This document shows positions 9,451-18,673 of a DNA stretch of 64,000 bases, one piece after another (positions within the stretch are counted from its first letter, which is position 1; every line of letters starts with the position of its first letter). The stretch comes from Saposhnikovia divaricata (taxonomy: Eukaryota; Streptophyta; Magnoliopsida; Apiales; Apiaceae): contig CM071596.1 of the NCBI GenBank assembly GCA_036435485.1, positions 12,614,001 to 12,678,000 on the forward strand. Reading direction: 5' to 3'. The position numbers and the translations under genes are program-made. The notes beneath the pieces are model-generated. The model saw nothing but the letters and a program-made list of their open reading frames with translations. It was not told the origin of the DNA and made no database searches.

Positions 9451-12400
9451 ATACATATATGTTTTGCAGGTCTGCTTAGCAGCTCATATCCCAAGAAATA
9501 AATGGATCATAGACAGCGGCTGTTCTCATCATATGACAGGAGATAAATCAAAGTTTCTGTCTCTAGTGGCTACAGATGGAGGTTTGGTTACCTTGGGTGA
9601 CTCTAATACTGTCAAAATCATAGGTAAAGGCACCATAGGTAATACAAGGTTCTCTATCGATGATGTACGGTTAGTTAAGGGTCTAAAATATAATCTTATC
9701 AGTGTTAGTCAACTAACAGATGCAGGTCACAGTGCCAACTTTGACAAAGAGATGTGTTTTATTAGTACTAACTCTAACAAAGTTCCCTTAGTAGCCAAAC
9801 GAAAAGGAAACATTTTTGTGTTAGATTTTGATGAACAGCAGGAGGAAATATGTCTGGCAACTGTTCAAGAGCAACAGTACCTGTGGCACAGGAGGCTAGG
9901 GCATGTCCATATGGATCTCTTAAAGAAAATTTCCTCCCAAGGACTCGTTAGAGGTCTTCCTAAGCTTAATTTTAAAAAGTCAGAACCCTGCTCAGCATGC
10001 CAGCTAGGAAAACAAGTCAAGACTTCTTTTAAAGCCAAAAATCAAGTGTCTTCAACTGATCCTCTACAATTACTGCACCTTGATTTATTTGGACCCGAAA
10101 GGTATGTTAGCCATGGTGGTAAGAAATATGCTTTTGTTATAGTTGATGATTTCTCCAGATTTACTTGGGTACTATTTTTAAGTTCTAAAGATGAAGCTTT
10201 TATCGAATTTCAAGATTTGATTGCTAACCTTGAAACTAAGTATTCCAAGAAATTAAGAACCATTAGAAGCGATCATGGTGGTGAGTTTGAAAAAGATTTT
10301 GTCACCTACTGCAAGTCAAGGGGCATCACACATGAATTTTCTGCTCCTCGCACTCCACAACAGAACGGAGTAGTGGAACGCAAGAATAGAACTCTACAAG
10401 AAACTGCCCGTACTTTGCTTCATGAAAGTAAGTTGCCTCGAAAATTCTGGGCAGAAGCGGTAAATACTTCTTGCTATGTACTTAACAGAGTTTTAATTCG
10501 TCCTATCTTACTGAAAACCCCTTATGAACTGCTTAAGAATAAAACTCCTAACATTAGTTATTTTCGAGTTTTTGGTTCTAAATGTTTTATTCTAGATTCC
10601 CAACCAAATCGTGGCAAATTTGATCCTCGTGCAACTGAAGGAATATTTTTGGGATACTCCAATACTAGTAAAGCGTATCATGTTTACAACCCTGATAAGG
10701 CTAAAGTAGAAGAGTCCATTAATGTTTCTTTCAATGAGTCTTATCTTGATCTAGCCAGAGACGAAGAAGCATATGCTAATGATCCTTCCCAGCTTCAAAA
10801 GGGTCAGTCTCATTCTGGAAAGGGTCAGTCTCATTCTGGAAAGGGTCAGTCTCATTCAGAAATGAGACAGTCTCATTTGGAACAGGAACTGTCTCATTCG
10901 CAGAAAGAACAAGAAACACCACAGCAGACTTCCACCTCTCACCAATTAACTCATGGATCATCTACAACTGCTAGTGCTGCTTCAAGCAATCCTCCATCAT
11001 CTTAACCTGCAAGCAAATCTTCTCAAGATCATCATTCCTCTACATCTAATCCAAATCCAGTTCCCTGTCAATTGAATGACTCAAGTGTAGAAGAAATGAG
11101 CTCCATTCCTCTTCCCAAATCTGTCAGAACTGTGCAAAATCATCCTCAAGATAATCTTCTCTCAGATTTAAATCAAGGGATTACCACTCGTAGCAAGGTT
11201 CGAAACTTTTGCGCATTTTATGCATTTGTAGCTGAATTCGAGCCTAAAAATGCTAAGGAGGCAGTCGAGAATGAGCAATGGTTAGTAGCCATGCAAGAAG
11301 AACTTAATCAGTTCGAACGGTGTGATGTCTGAGAGCTTGTACCTCCTCCTGAAAATGTCACAATCATTGGAACTCGTTGGGTCTTCAAAAATAAGAAGGA
11401 TGAAGATGGAAATATCATTCAAAATAAAGCCCGCCTCGTGGCTCAAGGTTATAATCAACAAGAAGGCATCGACTACGACGAAACTTACGCTCCAGTAGCT
11501 CGATTGGAAGCCATACGCATACTGATGGCATTTGCAGTCTACAAGAACTTTAAATTGTATCAAATGGACGTCAAAAACACCTTCTTAAATGGTTATCTTC
11601 AAGAGGAAGTATTCGTAAAGCAACCCCCAGGTTTCATACATGAAAAATATCCGAATTATGTTTACAAACTCAAGAAATCTGTCTACGGCCTTCGACAATC
11701 TCCCAGATGTTGGTATGATCGACTAAGTACCTTCCTTGTCGATTCTGGCTTCATTAGGGGTACACTCGATCCTACTCTTTTTATTTTTCATAAACGTAAT
11801 GATTTCTTGATAATACAAGTATATGTCGATGATATTGTGTTCGGAGCCTCAGATGAAACTTTATGCAAATGGTTCTCTGATTGTATGCATAAAGAATTTG
11901 ACATGAGTCTTATGGGTGAATTACAATATTTTCTTGGCTTGCAAATTAACCAATCGAATGCAGGTATTTTTATTCATCAAAGTAAGTATATTAAAGACTT
12001 ACTTAAAAGGTTTGATTTGGAAAATGTCACTCCAAAATCTACTCCCATGAGTGTTACCACTAAACTCACTAAGGATGAAAAAGGTAAGTCAGTGGATGTC
12101 ACTAAATATAGAGGCATGATTGGTTCCTTGTTATATCTCACAGCCTCTCGCCCCGATATCATGTTTAGTGTATGTTTGTGCGCCCGTTTTCAAGCAATGC
12201 CGAAAGAATCTCATTTAAATGCCGTAAAGCGAATATTTAAATATTTAAAGGGAACTGACGACTTGGGACTATTCTATCCCAGTTCCCCGTCTTTTAATTT
12301 AATTGGTTTTTCAGATGCCGATTATGCAGGATCTCAGGTTGATCGTAAAAGTACGAGCGGAGCTTGCGAATTTCTAGGAGATTGCCTAGTGGCTTGGCAC

Positions 12401-12763
12401 AGTAAGAAACAAACTTCAGTGGCAATGTCAACTGCTGAAGGGGAATATATCGCCGCCGGGAGTTGTTGCGCACAAATTTTGTGGATGCAGCAAACCGTAA
12501 AGGATTTTGGTATAAAATTCTCACACACTCCTATTTATTGTGATAACACATCGGCTATTAATATTTCCAAAAATCCAGTCTTGCATTCTCGCACCAAACA
12601 TATCGATGTTCGTCATCATTTTATTCGGGATCATGTTTCAAAAGGTAACATTGTACTTATTTTTATTCCCACTGAAAATCAAAAGGCTGATATTTTTACT
12701 AAACCTCTATCAGAAGACAGGTTTTGTATGCTACGTAGAGAGCTTGGTATGTGCTCATTCTAA
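9431..12763 (+). pseudogene. Element 2 Pol (protease-integrase-RT-RNase H) with two nonsense codons
   Basis: The pol frame opens at 9431, overlaps the Gag end by 20 nt in the +1 frame, and has no early ATG, so it needs recoding or splicing. Domains: protease DSGCSHHMTG (about 9514), pre-integrase zinc region (LWHRRLGHVH), integrase DLFGPE, SDHGGEF and PQQNGVVERKNR, a Ser/Gln/His-rich linker, RT with VQVYVDDIVFG (about 11820), RNase H with STAEGEYIAA, and tail LRRELGMCSF. Two stops interrupt one continuous frame: TAA at 11003-11005 in the linker, and TGA at 11330-11332 where relatives have Trp (VWELVP), consistent with G-to-A. Autonomous Pol production is therefore not expected. Confidence 0.9.
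10797..10905 (+). repeat. Coding direct repeats in the IN-RT linker of element 2
   Basis: Three near-identical 24-bp units (GGTCAGTCTCATTCTGGAAA) followed by degenerate units GACAGTCTCATTTG and ACTGTCTCATTCG encode GQSHSGK-GQSHSGK-GQSHSE and further QSH/LSH steps. The nucleotide word CAGTCTCATT is the one tandemly repeated at the end of this element's LTR. Confidence 0.85.
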
Positions 12764-13176
12764 TTAAATCACTTCATGTTTTGAGTTTATTTATGTTCCT
12801 TCTTAATTTATACGATTGTGATTTAATTGTTATTATTGAAGTGTCAGTTAAGCAATATTGGTTGCATGCGCGACATCTCGATAAACTAAATGATTTCTTT
12901 GTCCAGGTACAAAATTCTAGTTTATTTGATAAATTAATTAGCTTTCTATACTCAATCGTGCATTGATACTTGTCTCTTGACTCATTATCACTTGATACCG
13001 TGTATCAATGTATTTGACTGTCTGCATGCCTGACACATGTTTTTAGGGGCACGATCTTTCACTTCCCTCCCACTTTCTTTCTCCTTTCTATTTCTCTATT
13101 CTATTTTTTCTCTTGCCTCCTCGATTCTCTCTCCCTTCTCTCTCTGTCCTTTCTTTCCATCCTTTCTCTCTCTTCA
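12764..13176 (+). other. Spacer between pol and ORF3 of element 2
   Basis: About 410 bp without a supported gene. The last 110 bp before the ORF3 ATG form a strongly pyrimidine-rich leader (runs of CTTTCTCTCTC). The short frames here end quickly and match nothing I recognise. Confidence 0.6.
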
Positions 13177-14736
13177 ATGGCGAAATCCAAACCCACAAAC
13201 AAACGATCGACCAAGAACTCTTTGAAGGCTGAATCCTCCAAGAAACAAAAAACCGCTCCTACTAATGAAAAACAATCTGGTTCAGAACTTTCTATCCCTG
13301 AACCAAGCTTGAAAACCCCTGGTCCTTCGCCTTTCAGTAGTTCTAAATCAAGAGACACACCCATTTTGAAAGAACGCATTGTTGATTTAGATTTACTCAA
13401 TCGAGTTGGCATCTCTGACCTATTTGATTCGGTTCAGTGTTCTTCACTCCTATCTCCTTCAATCGAATTTTATCCATCTTTGGTCAAGGAATTCTATTCC
13501 AATCTCACCTTGGTGCAAAGTGATATGCTCTATTCCAAAGTAAAGGACATCCCGATCGTGCTCACTACAGATTGGTTGGGTTCAATATTGGGTATCGGCG
13601 CTACTGGAGTCTGCCCGTTTACATCACATCAGCCATTCACGGATTTTGAAGATCTCGACTACGATGAACAACTACGTACGATTTCAGGCTCTGTGGCAGT
13701 TCAGTCATCCTCTAAACTGTCGGTATCCATTCTCTCCCCCACTTGTCTTTTGCTATTCCGTCTTTTTCATACAAATCTGTTGCCACGCAAGAGTGGGCGT
13801 GACAGAGTGACTTTTCAAGACTCTATCTTATTGTCACTTTTCGTTAAAAAGACTCCTTTTAATGTTGCTTCGTTGTTGATTCGTAACATGCATCACTGTG
13901 CTTCTCATGAATCTATGAATCTTCCATACCCCGGTCTTTTAACTAAAGTTTTCAACTCCTTTAAATTAATTTCTGACACTGATAATGTTGAATACTTGTC
14001 TGACATGTTTGATTCTCGTATCTTATCTCTGAATCACATTTTGATTAATGAGGATAATAAACTTGTCTTTGAGTCATCCCCTTCTGAGACCTCAAGCCCC
14101 GAGTCCCCTGTTGATCGACCTTCTTTTGATGAAACTCAGTCCACCTCTCTAGCTTGCCTTTCAACTCAGGTTGAGGCCAATACAAAATCCATTGAATCCC
14201 TTCACTCTAAGATGCTTTCCTTTGAGTCTTCAATTGCCTCTTTGTCTAAATCAGTTGAACTCATGCATTCCAAATTGGATATATTAAAGATTAATGATGC
14301 CAGCATTGCGAGAAGAATGGATTTTGAGTTTGGTACTTTACATGAGGGTATGACTGCAACTGCTAAGGCTTGGGAGCGGGAATTCGTCAAACTATTCTAT
14401 CAACTGGGCTCTGAAACTCAGTTTTTGTCCAAGCAAATATCCTCTATTCCTGGAAGAAGTATAAAGCAATGGCATGAGAAGAAGCACTGGATGGGCGATT
14501 ACACTCTTCCTGAGATCACCAAGCAACTCCCTCTCCCAGCTATCCCTCCTCCAGCAGCGTTTGGCCTTTCCAGGACAGAATACATGGATCGGTTGTTCCA
14601 GTGGATGTCAGCTCGGGATGGTAAAGATCCCTCTCCTGGTTTCTTTGCGAAAAACTTCTCTGTCTATGGAGAACCTTCAAGGTTTGCACCTCAAGCTGCT
14701 GGCAAAGCTCCAGTGGATATTCCTGACGATGAGTGA
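13177..14736 (+). CDS. Element 2 third ORF (putative plant transposon protein, env-like position)
   Basis: A complete 519-codon frame between pol and the 3' LTR. A basic Ser/Thr/Lys-rich N-terminus (MAKSKPTNKRSTKNS) precedes a folded domain (residues about 65-270). That domain aligns by eye with the N-terminal domain of the element 1 and 3 ORFs: a FYPSLVKEFY strand/helix followed by the hydrophobic IPIVLTTDWLGSILGI. Next is a disordered Ser/Pro stretch (about 295-330). A heptad-rich coiled coil (about 330-390; QVEANTKSIESLHSKM...) follows, then a Pro/Trp-containing tail ending in PDDE. No signal peptide or convincing transmembrane helix is visible, which argues against a classical envelope. 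Function unknown. It has stayed open while pol has two stops. Confidence 0.75.
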   Translation: MAKSKPTNKRSTKNSLKAESSKKQKTAPTNEKQSGSELSIPEPSLKTPGPSPFSSSKSRDTPILKERIVDLDLLNRVGISDLFDSVQCSSLLSPSIEFYPSLVKEFYSNLTLVQSDMLYSKVKDIPIVLTTDWLGSILGIGATGVCPFTSHQPFTDFEDLDYDEQLRTISGSVAVQSSSKLSVSILSPTCLLLFRLFHTNLLPRKSGRDRVTFQDSILLSLFVKKTPFNVASLLIRNMHHCASHESMNLPYPGLLTKVFNSFKLISDTDNVEYLSDMFDSRILSLNHILINEDNKLVFESSPSETSSPESPVDRPSFDETQSTSLACLSTQVEANTKSIESLHSKMLSFESSIASLSKSVELMHSKLDILKINDASIARRMDFEFGTLHEGMTATAKAWEREFVKLFYQLGSETQFLSKQISSIPGRSIKQWHEKKHWMGDYTLPEITKQLPLPAIPPPAAFGLSRTEYMDRLFQWMSARDGKDPSPGFFAKNFSVYGEPSRFAPQAAGKAPVDIPDDE

Positions 14737-14757
14737 TTTTTCCTTTTTATGTTGCTG

Positions 14758-15068
14758 AAAGGGGGAGAAGAAGCTATGTTCCTTTGGTGTTTAATTATTA
14801 TCTCTTAATTCTTGTACTTAATGGATGTTTTTATGGATGTTTTCTGAACCTTGTCCCATTAGTTTGAAATGTTTTAAACTTATTGATCTCCATTGAATAT
14901 CAGTTTGGTTTGAACATTGCTATTTATCTGAGGATGCATGATATTGCAATTTCTATTTATTATTCATCAGATATATACTAATGACCCTACAAGTGTTTTT
15001 GACAGGGGGAGACAGTTAAAAATTGATAATAATTCAAATTGTTTTCATCATCATAAAAAGGGGGAGAT
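14758..15068 (+). other. Three polypurine tracts of element 2 (proximal one at 15055-15068)
   Basis: AAAGGGGGAGAAGAAG (14758-14773), CAGGGGGAGACAG (15003-15015) and AAAAAGGGGGAGAT (15055-15068). The last directly abuts the 3' LTR start TGTTAG at 15069 and is the functional plus-strand primer by position. Repeated polypurine tracts upstream of the 3' LTR are a reported Sirevirus trait. Confidence 0.85.
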
Positions 15069-16000
15069 TGTTAGTTTATTGATTTTAAGATGATGTGTAT
15101 TTGAATATCATTATCTAATTCTTTATAAGATCTTGTCTCCTGTCTTTAGCATGTGTAGTATATCTTTCCATTTTACCAAGAAAGTGTGCATCCCACTACC
15201 AAAGGAATATTCTTAAGACATGTGTTTTTAAACTATATTATCCAGCACGCCTACTGTACATCACTTACTCGGATTCTTAGTCTTGCTGGTAGTCACGTTT
15301 TGTCTCACAGCTTTACCAGAAGTAATCAAGTCTGTCACATGCTTATACTACTTCCAACGGACTCATCTTCTCCAGTCAACATCCATCAGCTAAGGGAGGA
15401 ATCTATCAACGGCTATATCATTCAAGAGTGCCTATAAATCTCATCAGCTCTCGACTGGATTAAGACACAACTGGAAGAGACATTTCAAGACATACATCTT
15501 CTAAGTACTCATACACAGTCATATTCATATCCATTCTAGAAGTTGTATTCATATTCTATATACTCTGAGTTCACCTATGCCGGGTTGTGGCAACTAGTTA
15601 GGGATTACAAGTTGTAAGCCAAGGTAGCCAGTGGGCTAAGTAGCAGGGATTGCTAAGTGACAAGGGTGTCAAGGGGAAGGGTTCTTCCAGGGGCTTCAAT
15701 CTTGTAATCGGATATTGTGTAAGCTTTATATTATTGTGATAATAATATAATCTCTGTGCTAGTTGGCATAGGGACTTGGATGTAGGCCATAGACGAGATA
15801 GGGGCCGAACCAAGTGAAAATTCCTGGTGTTATTATTGTTTATCCTGTTATTTAATTTCTGCAGTTAATATTCTGTTTGACAAAAGAGACAGTCTCATTC
15901 ACAAAAGAGACAGTCTCATTTGCAAAAGAGACAGTCTCATTCTCAATTGAGACAGTCTCATTTATTCGTTCAGTCCAACATATTGTGCTATTAAATTACA
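15069..16000 (+). repeat. 3' LTR of element 2
   Basis: 932 bp from TGTTAGTTTATTG to TTAAATTACA. A TATA box (TATAAA) lies at 15433-15438. It carries the four GAGACAGTCTC units near its end. Short ORFs predicted inside it are chance frames repeated in both LTRs. Its right edge meets integrase coding of element 4. Confidence 0.93.
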
Positions 16001-18333
16001 GGATAGAGGTGGGGAGTTTTGTTCAGCAACATTTGATGGTTTTTGTGATGAGGCTGGCATAATGAGGCATTTTACGGCACCATATTCCCCACAACAAAAT
16101 GGGGTAGTTGAACGCCGAAACAGGACTGTGGTCGAGATGGCAAGAAGCTTGTTGAAGGAGAGAAACATGCCTTCGATGTTTTGGGGTGAAGCTGTGAGGC
16201 ACGCCGTTTACTTGCTGAACCGACTACCTACTAGAGCTCTGTCTGGAACAACACCCTACGAGGCCTGGTCAGGTATTAAACCTAACATTGATCATATTAA
16301 AGTTTTTGGGTGCATCTCACATATGAAGATACCAGCTGTGAATGTAAGAAAGCTGGACGATCGGAGTAAAATGGTTGTATACCTTGGTAAAGAACCAGGC
16401 ACCAAGGCGTATCGTTTATACGATCCAAATTCTGGTGCAGTCCATGTAAGCAGGGACGTGGTTTTTGAAGAGTTAAAGAGCTGGCCTTGAGTTGACAAGG
16501 AACTTGGTGAAAGCATTGCAACATCTAAGTTCACAGTGATTAATATTGGTGCAGAGGAGACAGACAATGATGGGTCTCATATGGAGTTCCAGTCGTCCCC
16601 ATACCAGTCATCTCCATCCACCCCTGTGACCACACAAATGTCACAGGCTTCACATTCACAATCGAGTGAACAGAGCAGTGGAGGAACAGAGTCATCACAA
16701 AGCACAGAACCAAGGAGATTTAGATTGGTGAGCGAGATTTACAACGAAATGGAATAGATAGAATTGGAAGATGACTTGCTTTTGCTTAGTGTGGAGGAGC
16801 CTTCCAACTACAATGAAGCAGCAAAAGAAAAGGAGTGGGAGATTGCAATGAAACAGGAAATAGAGTCAATTGAAAAGAATCAGACCTGGAAACTGACAGA
16901 ACTACCAGGTGGTAAGAAAGCGATTGGGCTTAAGTGGGTTTTCAAGGTAAAGAAAAATGTTGATGGAGATATCATAAAACACAAAGCGCGTCCAAGGGTT
17001 ATGCACAAAAACAGGGAATCGACTATGAAGAAGTTTTTGCCCCGGTTACTCGTTTGGAGACAGTACGCTTGATGTTGGCGCTTGCAGCTAAAACGGGTGG
17101 GAAGTTCATCATTTAGATGTAAAATCCGCGTTTCTCAATGGGGTCTTGCAGGAGGAAGTGTATGTTCTTCAGCCTGAAGGTTTTGAGAAAATTGGTGAAG
17201 AGCATAAAGTGTATAAGCTCATAAAAGCGCTCTACGGATTGTGTCAGGCACCACGGGCATGGTATGCTCGATTAAACAGGTGTCTCGAAGAACTGGGGTT
17301 TGTTAAATGTCCTCATGAGCATGCTGTTTACACACGGAGAGAAGGAGGTGAATCGCTAATAGTGGGTGTCTATGTGGATGATTTGATAATCACTGGGACA
17401 AAGCTGTCAAACATAGTAAAATTTAAGAAGCAGATGGCTGAAGAGTTTGATATGTCTGACTTAGGCAAGCTGTCTTACTATCTCGGTATTGAGGTCGAGC
17501 AAGGGAAGGAGTATATAGAACTAAAGCAAGCTGCGTATGCAAGAAATTTTTTGGAGAAAGCTGGGTTGTCGGAGTGTAAACTAGTAAGATATCCCATGGA
17601 GCCAAAAATCCTGTTGCACAAAGATGAGAAAGGAAAGGCTGTTAACTCAACTGATTTCAAAAGCATGGTGGGCAGTTTGAGGTATCTGGTGCACACACGC
17701 CCAGATATAGCTTATTCAGTTGGCGTGGTTAGTAGATATATGGAAAGGCCCACTGTTCTTCATTTGAATGCAGTGAAACGTATAATGCGTTATGTGCGTG
17801 GAACGATGGATTATGGTTTAGTCTATCCAAAAGGCAAAGGGAATTACTTGCTAGCAGGGTTTTCTGATAGCGATCTAGCTGGTAACCTGGACGACAGAAA
17901 GAGTACAGGTGGGTTAGCGTTTTATTTGAATGAAAGTCTGATAGCGTGGGTATCGCAGAAACAAAAATGTGTAGCATTATCTTCATGTGAGGCCGAGTTT
18001 ATGGCTGCAACTGCTGCAGCATGCCAAGGGATTTGGTTATGCAAAGTGTTGAACCAAATATCAGATGAAAGAATTGGGCCTGTGGTGTTGTATATCGACA
18101 ACAAATCTGCTATCGATCTGACGAAGAATCCAGTGTTTCACGGACGCAGCAAACACATTGATATTCGTTATCATTTTATTAGGGAGTGTGTTGAGCGTGG
18201 AGAAGTGATTATTAAGCATGTTCGAACAGAGGAACAGAAGGCAGATGTCTTGACCAAAGCTATGTCCAAGGTGAAGTTCGAGCGAATGAGGAAGCTACTG
18301 GGAGTAAGGAATTTGATTGAGAATAGTCTTTGA
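16001..18333 (+). pseudogene. Element 4 integrase-RT-RNase H remnant
   Basis: The frame begins at 16002 with DRGGEF, immediately after element 2, inside the integrase catalytic region. It continues through PQQNGVVERRNRTVVEMARS. In-frame stops: TGA at 16488-16490 (after LKSWP, probably from TGG) and TAG at 16755-16757. Frame breaks: near 16990, where KHKAR runs into PRVMHKNRE, indicating loss of a few bases; and near 17100 (KTGG), an apparent 1-bp loss. From 17146 to 18333 the RT-RNase H is open: LIKALYGLCQAPRAWY, the VYVDDLIITG catalytic box (about 17370), DSDLAGNLDDRKSTGG, and the terminal KADVLTKAM. Confidence 0.9.
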
Positions 18334-18346
18334 TTAAGGAGGTGAT

Positions 18347-18624
18347 TGTTGGGCTTTTTAATCAAGACTGTTGGGCTTGGTTATTTTACTTGTTGAATAA
18401 ATTAGTTCTGTTTTATGTTTTATTAACTGAAGTCGTGTGTGACTCAGTCATGAGAAGTTTTAGGAAGCATTTGAATTAGTAGTGTTAGTGGAATAACGTT
18501 AGGAGTTTGTTAGCTATTTTCTAGCTCCACCTTCGTGGTTTGTTTCTATATTATGTACTGCATTTCCTTTCACTAATGAGAAGAAGTAGACAACTTTCTT
18601 TTCTCAGTTTTTATCTTTCAAACA
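18347..18624 (+). repeat. 3' LTR of element 4
   Basis: It starts TGTTGGGCTTTTTAATC just after the purine tract TAAGGAGGTGAT (18335-18346), which follows the pol stop. The end is placed at a CA near 18624 (TTTCAAACA). The right end is uncertain by a few bases because no partner LTR is in the window. Length is about 278 bp, short as in several copia lineages. Confidence 0.65.
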
Positions 18625-18673
18625 CTTATACACGTCTGTATACTAGATTAAGAAACTAGAGCAATGCATGTAC

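Larger units (their letters stand above)
6841..16000 (+). mobile_element. Element 2: Sirevirus-like Ty1/copia retrotransposon, 5' LTR split by element 1
   Basis: Order on the plus strand: truncated 5' LTR, iMet primer site, gag, pol in another frame, spacer, 519-codon third ORF, three purine tracts, 3' LTR. By eye the retained 813 bp of 5' LTR differ from the 3' LTR by about six substitutions and one 1-bp indel, so the insertion is young. It lies inside the integrase of element 4: the 3' LTR ends at 16000 and the next bases GGATAGAGGTGGGGAG encode DRGGE of the older element. The expected target duplication on this side is GGATA (16001-16005); the partner is left of the window. Confidence 0.92.
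16001..18624 (+). mobile_element. Element 4: old Ty1/copia element (Ivana/Oryco-like?), 3' half
   Basis: The 3' half of integrase, the RT-RNase H and a short 3' LTR remain to the right of element 2; the 5' half should lie outside the window. RT and RNase H wording (EVHHLDVKSAFLNG, HTRPDIAYSVGVVSRYM, CEAEFMAATAAACQ) is close to the Ivana/Oryco lineage as I recall it. The lineage call is tentative. Two stops and at least two frameshifts show it is older than elements 1 and 2, in line with its place at the bottom of the nest. Confidence 0.85.

Noticed and set aside
10776..10961. Antisense ORF with repeated NETDPFQ peptide
   Set aside because: It is the reverse strand of the coding direct repeats in the IN-RT linker; the periodicity comes from the nucleotide repeat.
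13177..14736. Calling the third ORFs envelope proteins
   Set aside because: No signal peptide, no transmembrane helix and no cleavage-site pattern is visible in any of the three; only the genomic position is env-like.
15186..15813. Short ORFs inside the element 2 LTRs (also 6796-7465)
   Set aside because: They are identical chance frames repeated in both LTRs, with no protein family features.
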